Assembly: GCF_000378425.1 (NCBI RefSeq)
Contig: NZ_KB899834.1
Location: 1 to 58,439 of the forward strand
Origin: Cohnella laeviribosi DSM 21336
Lineage (GTDB): Bacteria; Bacillota; Bacilli; Paenibacillales; Paenibacillaceae
Reading direction: 5' to 3'
Length of the DNA: 58,439 nt
In this document: positions 44,432 to 53,229 of the stretch, one piece after another
How positions within the stretch are numbered: the stretch's first letter is position 1
How the letters are laid out: the number at the start of each line of letters is the position of its first letter
Position numbers and translations under genes: made by a program
The notes under the pieces: model-generated
What the model was told of the DNA's origin: nothing
The model's database searches: none
Seen by the model: only the letters and a program-made list of their open reading frames with translations

Positions 44432-45774
44432 ACGACAAGATCCGGGATGAAAAATGGAGACTTATATCCGAGATCGTCACGAAAGCAAAAGAAGAGTCGC
44501 CTTTTTATCTGGACCAATGGCGGCATTTCGATACAGACAGCATTCGCTTGCCGGAGCAATGGGATCAAGTGCCATTCACAACCAGGGAGCAGATCACCTC
44601 ATGCAATCCGTTCCATTTGCTGTGGAAGAGCCGGAAAAATGTGCAGGCCTATTACGAATCGTCCGGGACGACGGGCAATCCCGTCCCCGGCTTTCCCGAC
44701 CTGTCCTTCGAAAAAGCCGTTTTGTTCGGGAAGTATCTGGATGAGTGGATGGGTCTGACCAAAGACAGAGTGAAGACCGCGGTCGTCGCATTGGTTTATG
44801 AGCTGAATCCGACCGGAATCCGATTCCAGATGGCCCTTCCCACGATCGGCATCACGGTCATTCCGTTCGGTGCGAGATCCACGGTTTGCACAATGGAGCG
44901 GCAGGTCAGACTCATGCGGAGAATGGATCCGGATGCCATGTTCAGCAGGCCGTTTGAAATCCTGCGCCTCGCCGATTGCTTCTACGTGTTGGGAACGGAC
45001 AATCGGACATGCGGTCTGTCAAAATTGTTCTACACGGGGGAAATCGTATCTTACCACAAGCTCCAGCGGATGAGCGAGTGCTGGAATGATGCGGAAGTAT
45101 ACGGTCATTACGGATTGACCGAAATCGACAGCGGATTGCAATTATGCAGCCAAGGCCGGTACCATGAGCCCGCCACGCCTTATCTGCATGTTGAAATCAT
45201 CGATGAGAACGGAAGCGGAGCGGTTGAGGACGGCCAATGCGGCGAGATCGTCTTGACCTCGCTGCGTCCGGAGGCCATGCCTTTGATCCGATACCGAACG
45301 GAGGACATTGGCTTCCGTCATCCTGGCAAATGCCCGTGCGGCAATGCGACGGCCAGCTATACGATCATGGGACGAAAGGTTGACTCCGTAGAGCATGGGG
45401 AAGGACGGATATTTCCGATCGAGATAGAGGATGTTTTGTTCAGCCATCCGGATATTGGCAATGAGTATCAGATTCATCTGCTTCCGGGCAACCGGCTGAA
45501 AATCGTCGCTGAACAAAGATGGGGAACAAAGCAATCTCAAAGCATGCTCGAGCAGCGGCTTGTCAGGCAGATCCAGGACCGTTTCGGCTTGACCGTCCAG
45601 GCTGAAGTCAGGGAGTTCGGAAAACTGTCGGACAGGCTGGGGATTCCCAAAGTCAAGAGCGGGAGATTCATTGACCTTCGTTGCGTGCCAAGACAAGACT
45701 GGGACGCCTACACCGAGACGAATTGCGTGGACGGAAGATTTCTGAAAGTGCAAGGGAAGCTGATCACCATCTAG
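44413..45774 (+). CDS. PaaK-like adenylate-forming ligase B
   Basis: 453 residues, same family as the preceding gene: ESPFYLDQW start, AYYESSGTTGNPVPGF phosphate loop, AEVYGHYGLTEIDSG and LIRYRTEDIGFRHPG. Cys pairs around CPCGNA may bind zinc, as in some PaaK homologues. The two ligases differ widely, so they likely activate different acids or serve different carrier proteins rather than being recent duplicates. Confidence 0.87.
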   Translation: MVGQLLNDKIRDEKWRLISEIVTKAKEESPFYLDQWRHFDTDSIRLPEQWDQVPFTTREQITSCNPFHLLWKSRKNVQAYYESSGTTGNPVPGFPDLSFEKAVLFGKYLDEWMGLTKDRVKTAVVALVYELNPTGIRFQMALPTIGITVIPFGARSTVCTMERQVRLMRRMDPDAMFSRPFEILRLADCFYVLGTDNRTCGLSKLFYTGEIVSYHKLQRMSECWNDAEVYGHYGLTEIDSGLQLCSQGRYHEPATPYLHVEIIDENGSGAVEDGQCGEIVLTSLRPEAMPLIRYRTEDIGFRHPGKCPCGNATASYTIMGRKVDSVEHGEGRIFPIEIEDVLFSHPDIGNEYQIHLLPGNRLKIVAEQRWGTKQSQSMLEQRLVRQIQDRFGLTVQAEVREFGKLSDRLGIPKVKSGRFIDLRCVPRQDWDAYTETNCVDGRFLKVQGKLITI

Positions 45775-45784
45775 GGGGTATGAC

Positions 45785-46537
45785 ATGAAGATTATTGATG
45801 CGCATGCCCATTTGATCCCCAACGAACTGGGCGTTTCCATCATAAAGCGTTACATGGTTGAAGCGAATCTTGCCAAAGTCGTTCTCGTTCCGGGCGGAAT
45901 GATCAATCCCTGGGCCATGGCGAACTTTCTCAGAGGAACGGAGTCGCTTCAATTGCAGGAAGCACCCAATGAGTTTCTGCTGGATTTTTGTCGCGGTAAT
46001 GAGCAATTTCTGCCTTTCTTTCAGGTGAATCCAGCCATGCATGACCGTTCGGATGTCGAAGCCGCCTTGGAGCGCGGCGCGGTTGGATTGAAGCTGAATC
46101 CCCTGGTGGACAAGGTCAGGTTTGAAGACCCGGAACTTGAAAACATCTTTGAATTGGCTCATGAGAGAGAGCTGCCCGTGTACACACATATATTATTGAA
46201 CAAATCGGCTTCGATTGAATCCTTGGAGACGTTGGTCAAGAGATACCGCCGTATAGCTTTTATCATCGGGCACATGGGCTACGGAACTTCTGATCCGATG
46301 GCGATCAGTCTTGCGGCCAAATATGACAATGTTTATCTTGAAACTTCCGTCGGCGCCTATCTCACGATTAAAGCCGCGGTTGAAAAGGCCGGCGCAGGCA
46401 AGCTCATCTTCGGTTCCGAAGCCCCCGCGCATCATCCAAAGGCGGAGTGGGAGAAGATCGAACTCTTGAAAATTTCCGATGACAAGAAAGAACTGATCGC
46501 AAGTCGAAATATTCTCCGGTTGTTGAACATGGAATAA
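45785..46537 (+). CDS. Amidohydrolase-2-family metal-dependent hydrolase
   Basis: 250-residue TIM-barrel protein. IIDAHAHLIP gives the first His-x-His metal pair, GLKLNPLVDKV lies at strand 4, then LPVYTHIL, AFIIGHMGYG and FGSEAPAHHP. These fit the PF04909-type amidohydrolases (aminocarboxymuconate decarboxylase relatives). It could decarboxylate or hydrolyse an intermediate. An 11-base gap separates it from the ligase, with ribosome-like GGGGGTATG. Confidence 0.82.
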   Translation: MKIIDAHAHLIPNELGVSIIKRYMVEANLAKVVLVPGGMINPWAMANFLRGTESLQLQEAPNEFLLDFCRGNEQFLPFFQVNPAMHDRSDVEAALERGAVGLKLNPLVDKVRFEDPELENIFELAHERELPVYTHILLNKSASIESLETLVKRYRRIAFIIGHMGYGTSDPMAISLAAKYDNVYLETSVGAYLTIKAAVEKAGAGKLIFGSEAPAHHPKAEWEKIELLKISDDKKELIASRNILRLLNME

Positions 46538-46550
46538 GGAGCGATCCAGT

Positions 46551-46916
46551 GTGGAGCCGGAAGTGAAAAGCTTATCTGAAGTAAAGGGATTATTTGTCGC
46601 CAACCACGAAGGCAAGCATGAAATCAAGAAGATTTTCGAAGCGCGCGATTTCGCCGTCTTTTATTCCCGATTGAAAGAAAATACCGATCTGCCGATGGAG
46701 GTTCACCAATTTACGGAAATCGTGTATCGCATCAAAGGCACGACCAGATTGTACATGAATGATCGGGAATACATCATCCATCCCAACAGTTATGCCATCA
46801 TTCCCGAGAACGTTCAGCACCAGACCAGAGCTGTGGAAGGATCCGAATCGGTCGAACAGATCATCATCGCAATCTATGACGTATTGGAAGGCGCATTCTT
46901 CAATTCATTCAGATAG
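46551..46916 (+). CDS. Small cupin-fold protein
   Basis: 121 residues from GTG behind AAGGAGCG. One cupin motif is visible: EVHQFTEIVYRIKG followed by YIIHPNSYAIIPENVQHQTRA, giving candidate ligands His (EVHQ), Glu (FTEIV) and His (VQHQ). Such stand-alone cupins can be isomerases, dioxygenases or sensors. Its role here is open. Confidence 0.78.
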   Translation: MEPEVKSLSEVKGLFVANHEGKHEIKKIFEARDFAVFYSRLKENTDLPMEVHQFTEIVYRIKGTTRLYMNDREYIIHPNSYAIIPENVQHQTRAVEGSESVEQIIIAIYDVLEGAFFNSFR

Positions 46917-46930
46917 GTGGTGCCGCGGCC

Positions 46931-47734
46931 ATGGATGGACGATTGGAATCCGGGATCCATTTTGTGACCGTGGGAGAAGACGAACCTGTTGTTTTCGTGA
47001 ACGGTCTCTTCCAATCCACGGAAAGCTGGCAAGGGTTCATTCCGTCCCTTTCACGATATTATCAGGTGATTGTCTATGATATGGCCAATCAAGGGAAGTC
47101 CTATCGGGACGAGCAGATTTCGATCCGGAAACATGCATCCGATTTGCTGAAGCTCCTCCAACATTTTGGACACGAGAAGTATTTCCTGATCGGACATTCC
47201 TACGGGTGCCGGGTCATTTCCGAATTGGCCAAGACTCATTCTGACCGAATTCGCAAGGCCATTCTGACGGCAACAAGCACGAAAAGCATGATGACACGGA
47301 ACAAGCGCATTTATGAAACCTGGTATTCCGTCCTGGAGTTGGCTCGCCGCGAGAATCGGGATATCGGAGAACTGTTCGCCAATCTGATCGTTCCGTTCAT
47401 TTACAGCCCGGCATTCATTCATGCCAATCAAGCGTTCATTAACCATTTCGTGAACACCATCAAGCAACTTCAGCTGGAAGGCGTATCGCATAACCTGCGC
47501 GCTCTCCTTGACCATATAAACCAGGATGAAGTCATGCGGAGCCCGGCGAGCTTTGGCGTTCCGACGCTCATCATTCAAGGACGCGAGGATTATCTGACGC
47601 CGAGCTCGCTCCTGGAAATGGACGGTCACCCTGGCGAAACGATCAAGATCGTTCCGGATTGCGGCCATGCGCTGACGGTGGAAGCAAGGGATCTTATGAT
47701 CCAAAACATCGTTGAATTTTTTGACGAGGGGTGA
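46931..47734 (+). CDS. Alpha/beta hydrolase
   Basis: 267 residues with a full catalytic set: Ser90 in LIGHSYGC, Asp220 in IIQGREDYLT and His246 in PDCGHALTV, and an oxyanion-type NGLFQ near residue 25. No signal peptide. In carrier-protein clusters such proteins often act as thioesterases that edit or release chains. It overlaps nothing but sits six bases before the next ligase, so it is co-translated. Confidence 0.87.
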   Translation: MDGRLESGIHFVTVGEDEPVVFVNGLFQSTESWQGFIPSLSRYYQVIVYDMANQGKSYRDEQISIRKHASDLLKLLQHFGHEKYFLIGHSYGCRVISELAKTHSDRIRKAILTATSTKSMMTRNKRIYETWYSVLELARRENRDIGELFANLIVPFIYSPAFIHANQAFINHFVNTIKQLQLEGVSHNLRALLDHINQDEVMRSPASFGVPTLIIQGREDYLTPSSLLEMDGHPGETIKIVPDCGHALTVEARDLMIQNIVEFFDEG

Positions 47735-47740
47735 GCCGGG

Positions 47741-49171
47741 ATGTATAACCTTGCCTGTCTTCTCGCATACCAGGCAGCATACCGGCCGGATCATTGTTTT
47801 CTGACATTTGAAGAGGAAGCTTGTTCATACAAGCAGTGTGAGAATCAGGCGATCGATATCGCCTGTCACCTCATCCGCAAGGGAGCCGTGCCCAAGAGCA
47901 AAATCATCATTGATTGTATAGATGAACGGACTTATGTATCCGCTTTGTTCGGGGTTTGGCGAATCGGTGCGATTGCCATCCCCGTTCAACCCCAACTGAC
48001 GGACGCGGAGAAGGAAATGTTAAGCCGCATCGTCGAGGCTGAGTTCGTCATTACGGATACACCGCATGCCTGGCCGGGGAACCGGGTCAAGATGATACGC
48101 GCGGGGGAATGGGAACAGGCGAAAGAATCGATTCCCGTGCACGCGGCCGCGCCGGACGATGTTGCCGAGATTTTGTTCACATCGGGCTCCAGCGGCAAGC
48201 CGAAAGGGGTCATGTTGACTCACTCCAATATTTTGATGAATGCCATTGAATCCGTTCAGGCTCTGGCGCTTACCCACAAGGACATCCAATATGTAACGGT
48301 TCCGTTGGCGCATGCTTTCGGCCAGAATCGCGCGGTTATATGTTCCGTATACACGGGGGCCACTGTCCACGCGGCATCAAGGCTTGACATGAGACGGAAG
48401 ATTGCGTGCATCGAGCGCGTCAATCCGACGGTAATCATTGGTTTGCCGAGTTATTATTCCATGCTGGTTGCGTCAAAGCCGGTTCTGCCGCGCCTTCGTG
48501 CAGCGGTTTCCGCTTCCGCGCCGCTGTCTCCTTCCACGCAGGAGAAATTCAAAGCCATCTATGGCGTTCCCATCCTTGTCGGATATGGATTGTCGGAATG
48601 TTCCCCTGTTATCGCCACCCAGACCTTGGATATGCCGCGGGTCGCCGGTTCCGTAGGCCGGGCGATCAGGGGGGTGGAAATCCGGATTGTCGATGAAGAC
48701 GGAAACGTTGTCGAACCCGGCAATCCGGGAAGCATCCGGGTGCGGGGGCACAACGTGATGAAAGGTTATTATGGTCTGCCGCCGGGAGAAGGATTTGACG
48801 AATCCGGCTGGTTCATGACGGGAGACATTGGAAAGATGGACGCGGAAGGAAATCTCTTCCTTCTCGGCAGGGAAACCGGGTTCATCAAACGTTTTGGCTA
48901 CAAGGTCTTTCCGATCGAAATTCAGAATGTCCTGCTCTCTCATCCCGGGGTGCTGGACGCGGCGGCAGTCATCATCCATCGACAGGTGACCGGCGAAGAC
49001 CTGATTGCATACGTGAAACCGGCTGCCGAGGCGAAGATCACACAAACGGATCTGATTGAATTTTGCAAGCAAAAGCTTGCATTCTATAAAGTTCCCTCCC
49101 GGATCGACATTGTCGAAGAAATTCCCGCGCTGCCTTCCGGGAAGCCATTGATTGTTCAACAGTCACAATGA
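47741..49171 (+). CDS. AMP-dependent acyl/aryl-CoA (or carrier-protein) ligase
   Basis: 476-residue ANL-superfamily enzyme. P-loop LFTSGSSGKPKGVMLTHS, then GYGLSECSPVIAT, WFMTGDIGKMDAEGNLF and the C-terminal hinge GRETGFIKRFGYKVFP. The final catalytic Lys is expected at SGKPLIV, where it is present. It activates a carboxylate for thioester formation. It is slightly shorter than fatty acyl-CoA ligases and closer to carrier-protein loading enzymes. It is the third adenylate-forming ligase in the cluster. Confidence 0.9.
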   Translation: MYNLACLLAYQAAYRPDHCFLTFEEEACSYKQCENQAIDIACHLIRKGAVPKSKIIIDCIDERTYVSALFGVWRIGAIAIPVQPQLTDAEKEMLSRIVEAEFVITDTPHAWPGNRVKMIRAGEWEQAKESIPVHAAAPDDVAEILFTSGSSGKPKGVMLTHSNILMNAIESVQALALTHKDIQYVTVPLAHAFGQNRAVICSVYTGATVHAASRLDMRRKIACIERVNPTVIIGLPSYYSMLVASKPVLPRLRAAVSASAPLSPSTQEKFKAIYGVPILVGYGLSECSPVIATQTLDMPRVAGSVGRAIRGVEIRIVDEDGNVVEPGNPGSIRVRGHNVMKGYYGLPPGEGFDESGWFMTGDIGKMDAEGNLFLLGRETGFIKRFGYKVFPIEIQNVLLSHPGVLDAAAVIIHRQVTGEDLIAYVKPAAEAKITQTDLIEFCKQKLAFYKVPSRIDIVEEIPALPSGKPLIVQQSQ

Positions 49172-49186
49172 GCAAGGAGGGTATCC

Positions 49187-50338
49187 ATGGAAATTCGTTA
49201 CTCCGTTCGGGACTTCCTCGACGACCACCAGGCACAGGTGGTTGTCTCGAAACTGATTTACAGCAGCGAGGGCATTGTCCGATGTCTTTATGACAGTGCG
49301 GAAGGGGAGATTGTGGCTTTCCTGGCGGATGAATCCTTCAGATCCGAAGTGACGGAAGTCATCGCCAGGATTTCCCGGGAAGAAAAGCAATCATTGAACA
49401 TCCGGCATCGGATTGTCAAGGAGAGGAACGAGCATGCGATATCCTTTCATGAACCGGCGGCATCCGATTTTTCGCCAGCCGTCAGAAAAGATGAAGTTGT
49501 GATCTTGTATGGCGTATTGGATGCGCTGTTCGTCCATCTGGCCCGAAAAAACAAGGCCAGATTGAGGGAATACCGGTCCATGATTTCATTCGATGCGCTT
49601 GACAAATGTCGATATATTTCATATTTCCCTCAACACATCTATATGGTGTCGGAATTTCCGCATCAAATGCCGGTCCTTGAACAGGTCAAAGAAGTACGTA
49701 AGGCGGGTTACGGAGACCTGTCGAGACTCAGCGGTTACGCACTGTCGCCGGCGGTTTGCTTCCACTGCTACATGGAATGGTGCGGAACGGCCATTGACGG
49801 GCCGGTCGTTTTGACCGCCAGGGGCAACTGTTTCAGGCATGAAGCGCCTTGGCGGCTTGGCAGCCATCGTCTCAATGAATTTTGCATGAGGGAAATCGTA
49901 TTTGCAGGCGATCCGCATTTCGTTGAAAATCTTCGGAATCAAATCCTGGAGGACGTCTGGGCGATCTTCAACGATCTCGGTTTGCCCGGTCTGGTACAAA
50001 CGGCGAATGATCCTTTCTACTATCAAGAGGACAAGGTGAAAGGACAGCATCAGATTATTGCCAACATGAAGTATGAGCTGATATTCCAAAATGATCAAAC
50101 CGGGGAGTCATTTGCGATTGCCTCCTTCAACAACGTCAAAGACACGTTGACCAGGCAGTTTGAGATCAGGGGCTCGGACCAGACGGTCGTGCATTCGGGT
50201 TGCGTCGCGTTCGGGATCGACCGTTGGGCGTACGCATTGCTCTCCGCCTATGGAAGCGACATAAAGACATGGCCGCTTCACATCAAAAAAGCGTTGAAGC
50301 TCAATTTGGAGGATGAGGAACGGATATGGGCAACATAA
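49187..50338 (+). CDS. Amino acid:[carrier protein] ligase, class II aminoacyl-tRNA-synthetase-like
   Basis: 383 residues. It has a class II synthetase catalytic core: motif 2 is ARGNCFRHE (Arg212, Arg217, Glu219) and motif 3 is GIDRWAYALLSAYG with its Arg346. Candidate zinc ligands are Cys191 or Cys194 in VCFHCY, Glu236, and Cys339 in SGCVAFG, which resemble the Cys-Glu-Cys site of atypical seryl-tRNA synthetases and their amino acid:carrier-protein ligase homologues. No tRNA-binding coiled coil is seen. It should load a small amino acid on carrier protein 3, whose gene overlaps it by 13 bases. Confidence 0.82.
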   Translation: MEIRYSVRDFLDDHQAQVVVSKLIYSSEGIVRCLYDSAEGEIVAFLADESFRSEVTEVIARISREEKQSLNIRHRIVKERNEHAISFHEPAASDFSPAVRKDEVVILYGVLDALFVHLARKNKARLREYRSMISFDALDKCRYISYFPQHIYMVSEFPHQMPVLEQVKEVRKAGYGDLSRLSGYALSPAVCFHCYMEWCGTAIDGPVVLTARGNCFRHEAPWRLGSHRLNEFCMREIVFAGDPHFVENLRNQILEDVWAIFNDLGLPGLVQTANDPFYYQEDKVKGQHQIIANMKYELIFQNDQTGESFAIASFNNVKDTLTRQFEIRGSDQTVVHSGCVAFGIDRWAYALLSAYGSDIKTWPLHIKKALKLNLEDEERIWAT

Positions 50339-50580
50339 CAAATTTGGATCAGCATCAGGAATTGATTCAGACCATCAAGGAAGTGATGAATATTCCTCCG
50401 GATTATCCGTTGGATAAGGAGATCGGATTGGATTCATTGAACTCCATTTCTGCGATCGTCAGGCTTGAAGAAGCGTTGGGAATCAACTTCAAAAACAGCG
50501 ACATGGATTTGCGATTGTTCTCAACTGTTGAAAATATTGCAACGCTTGTTGTCGAAAATTACCTCGACCACGGGAGGTGA
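50326..50580 (+). CDS. Acyl/aminoacyl carrier protein 3
   Basis: 84 residues; phosphopantetheine Ser37 in EIGLDSLNSISAIVRLE. It overlaps the end of the synthetase-like ligase, the same pairing seen for Bradyrhizobium-type amino acid:carrier-protein ligases. Followed by the ribosome site GGGAGGTGA of the monooxygenase. It is probably aminoacylated by the preceding enzyme. Confidence 0.87.
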   Translation: MGNITNLDQHQELIQTIKEVMNIPPDYPLDKEIGLDSLNSISAIVRLEEALGINFKNSDMDLRLFSTVENIATLVVENYLDHGR

Positions 50581-50590
50581 CCCCAAAAAA

Positions 50591-51592
50591 ATGAAATACC
50601 GATTCGAAATCTTTCACGAATTTCCCACCTTATACAGCATAAGCAGCCAGGACTTCAACCATCATCTGGAGCTTGTCAAAAAGATGGAGAACTATGGCTA
50701 TACAGGTTCTTTAATTTACTTTCATCATCGTACCCTTGATCCGTGGATCATCTCGACAATGATTTTGCAAAATACGGAAAACCATGTTCCGCTGATGGCC
50801 ATACAACCCTATTACACGTCCCCTCTGGCAACAGCGAAGTTGATCAGAAGCATTGCGCAAATCTATGGCCGGCGAGTTTATCTCAATCTGGTCACGGGCC
50901 AATCTCAAGCGGATTTGGCAGAGGCGGGAGACCCGTCAGACAAGCACGAATTGTACGAGAAAATGAAGGAGTTCGTAACGGTTCTGAGAAGTTTGCTGCA
51001 ATGCGACGAACCCTTCACATATTCCGGAAGATACTATTCATATGATGGATTGTGTGCGTTCAGCTCCGTTGAAGCCGCCATGTTCCCGAAAATTTTCGTG
51101 GCAAGCGGATCGGGTTCGGAGGAAAGCATCGCGTTGGCGAACGCGTTCGGGGATGCCATTTTGAGAATACCGGTTTCATTTGATGATTACAGTAAAAATT
51201 TTGCTCCGAAAATTGGCGAACATCTGGAAACCGGGATCAAGTTCAAACTGATATGCCGAAAATCGTCCGACGAGGCTCAAGAAACGGCCGCCAAAGACAG
51301 GGCTGACTTTATTGCGCGTTCGATCAAGAAAAATCAAATCAAACATGAAGTTTCTTTCTCGGTACTGGAGGAAAAAATCTTCTATCCGTTGACCTATACC
51401 GGGGATTGCCCGCTGCTCGTCGGAAGCTACGAAGAAGTGGCGAGCTATTTGGAACAATACCTGAAGCTCGGAACCAAGAGCATCATCGTGAGCAACATAC
51501 GATCAGAAGAAGATCTTGAACATAACGCTCAAGTGTTTCGCATGCTTCGTTCTGACAACATCCCCGTCGTTTCCAGTAAAAACGCCTGCTAA
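50591..51592 (+). CDS. Luciferase-like flavin monooxygenase (BtrO-like)
   Basis: 333 residues from ATG 50591, which follows GGGAGGTGA; the longer open frame overlaps carrier protein 3. TIM-barrel flavin monooxygenase features: the FHHRTLDPWI strand, VYLNLVTGQSQADLAEAG, and FPKIFVASGSGSEES. BtrO, of this family, hydroxylates the carrier-bound chain in butirosin; the carrier protein directly upstream suggests the same kind of substrate. No dedicated flavin reductase was found in the window. Only distantly similar to the sulfur-locus enzyme at 6585-7589. Confidence 0.82.
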   Translation: MKYRFEIFHEFPTLYSISSQDFNHHLELVKKMENYGYTGSLIYFHHRTLDPWIISTMILQNTENHVPLMAIQPYYTSPLATAKLIRSIAQIYGRRVYLNLVTGQSQADLAEAGDPSDKHELYEKMKEFVTVLRSLLQCDEPFTYSGRYYSYDGLCAFSSVEAAMFPKIFVASGSGSEESIALANAFGDAILRIPVSFDDYSKNFAPKIGEHLETGIKFKLICRKSSDEAQETAAKDRADFIARSIKKNQIKHEVSFSVLEEKIFYPLTYTGDCPLLVGSYEEVASYLEQYLKLGTKSIIVSNIRSEEDLEHNAQVFRMLRSDNIPVVSSKNAC

Positions 51593-51620
51593 TTTAGTAT
51601 CGGAAGAGGTCGGATGACGG

Positions 51621-52424
51621 TTGCGGATCTTTCTGAAATCCATTCATATCGCACTGAAGGTGAATTTGGCCTATCCGCGCGATTATTTGATTTCATTGGT
51701 GATTTATCCGTTCATTTTGATTCTGAACATTCACCTTTTTACCAGCATCTATGCCTACAGCGAGGTTTCGCACATCAAAGGATACAGTCTGTCCCAAATG
51801 ATATGGTATTACGGGGCGACAACTTTTGTGTGGATTTTCATATTCAATTTTACCGACAGACGCATATCAAACTACATTTTGACCGGAGAATTGGGGTTGC
51901 GGCTGCTGCGACCCGTTTCGTTGTTTCAATACGAAATGGCAAATGCCATTGCTTTGCGCATTGTCGGCATTCTGTTTGAATTTATTCCCGGTATGGTCAT
52001 TTACTCACTCATTTATTCGCCGAATTTTCTCACAATCGCGTCTCTCCTCAAATTTTTCGCAGTGGTGGCCCTGGCGTTCGTACTGAATTACGTCCTGAAC
52101 TTTATCATCGGTGTGACCGCATTCATCACCCAGAACAATGCGGGTTTCAAAAGGCTGATGGGAGCTGTGACGACACTGCTCGGCGGGGCCATGATTCCGT
52201 TGGATTTTTTCCCCGGCTGGCTTCAGACCGTTTGCGATTATTTGCCGTTCAAATATTTGTTCTACGAACCCGTTCGTTTCTTTATCAATCACGGGGACAT
52301 TTCGACGGCAGAAGCGTTCTATCGTGTGATTTTCATTGATATCGCGTGGATTGCGGCATTGTACATCATAGCGAAAATCGCATGGAAATTAATGCTGAAA
52401 AACGTTGTCGTGGCAGGGGGATAA
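51621..52424 (+). CDS. ABC-2-type transporter permease A
   Basis: 267-residue integral membrane protein with six hydrophobic segments, belonging to the ABC-2 family of export permeases (the PF06182-like branch; note NFTDRRISNYILTGELGLRLLRP, the typical cytoplasmic loop, and MIPLDFFPGWLQTVCDYLPF near segment 5). TTG start after AAGAGGTCGG. It forms an exporter with the next two genes, most likely for the cluster product and self-protection. Confidence 0.85.
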   Translation: MRIFLKSIHIALKVNLAYPRDYLISLVIYPFILILNIHLFTSIYAYSEVSHIKGYSLSQMIWYYGATTFVWIFIFNFTDRRISNYILTGELGLRLLRPVSLFQYEMANAIALRIVGILFEFIPGMVIYSLIYSPNFLTIASLLKFFAVVALAFVLNYVLNFIIGVTAFITQNNAGFKRLMGAVTTLLGGAMIPLDFFPGWLQTVCDYLPFKYLFYEPVRFFINHGDISTAEAFYRVIFIDIAWIAALYIIAKIAWKLMLKNVVVAGG

Positions 52425-52429
52425 TCGGC

Positions 52430-53224
52430 GTGCAAACCGTTGCCGGATTGCTGAGACTCTATGTTTACCATATGAAAATGGGCATTTCCAGCGCCATGAT
52501 CTATCGGGCCGATTTCATAACGGGGATTTTCGTTTCGATTTTCGTTTCCGGTATCGGCCCGTTCGTGCAATTTTTGTATTTTACGCATACGCGCGGGTAT
52601 CCTGAATGGACATTGAATCAAATTCTGCTTTTCCAGGGCTTGCTTCTGCTCTGGTTCGGGCTCAGGGATTTGCTGTTCGGCCAGGTCAGAAATACCGTGA
52701 TGGACATGGTCTGGAAAGGCGACTTCGACCGTTTGCTGCTGAAGCCTTATCCAACCGTGGGTTTATTGCTGTGCAGCGGGTTTCAGCTTCACGGGATTGG
52801 ATCCTGCATCGCGGGTGTATTGGTTACGGTATTGGCCTTCCACCGCCTTGACGTTTCCATCAACTTATGGACGGTTCCATTATTGATTGTCGCCTTGATT
52901 TGCGGAGTGGTCCTGTTTATGGCCATTACGATATTTTACTGCTCGATCGTCATCATGTTGATCCAGATCAGCCGGATCAGCGAATTGTTCGATCGGATTA
53001 CCGACTTTGCCAACTACCCCGTCAACATTTACCCGCTTGCGCTAAGGGTCGTGATGATTGTGTTTTTGCCGTTTGCGGTATGGACGTATTATCCAACCCA
53101 AATTTTGCTCGACCGGTTGGATTACGGCATATGGTTCGCATTGGCCGGATGTGTCGGTGTTTTCTATCTCAGCATCAAGGTGTGGTATTTGTGTCTCAAA
53201 ATGTATACCAGTGCCGGGGGTTGA
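52430..53224 (+). CDS. ABC-2-type transporter permease B
   Basis: 264 residues from GTG 52430, behind GGGGG, six bases after permease A. Same family: VRNTVMDMVWKGDFDRLLLKPYP is the counterpart of the cytoplasmic loop in permease A, and FANYPVNIYPLALRVVMI matches the conserved late block. Six membrane segments. Together with A it forms a heterodimeric export channel. Confidence 0.85.
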   Translation: MQTVAGLLRLYVYHMKMGISSAMIYRADFITGIFVSIFVSGIGPFVQFLYFTHTRGYPEWTLNQILLFQGLLLLWFGLRDLLFGQVRNTVMDMVWKGDFDRLLLKPYPTVGLLLCSGFQLHGIGSCIAGVLVTVLAFHRLDVSINLWTVPLLIVALICGVVLFMAITIFYCSIVIMLIQISRISELFDRITDFANYPVNIYPLALRVVMIVFLPFAVWTYYPTQILLDRLDYGIWFALAGCVGVFYLSIKVWYLCLKMYTSAGG

Positions 53225-53229
53225 GCGGA

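Noticed and set aside
51614..51979. Alternative frame starting at ATG 51614
   Set aside because: It overlaps the ABC-2 permease in another frame; only the 51621 frame encodes membrane segments and continues to the coupled permease.
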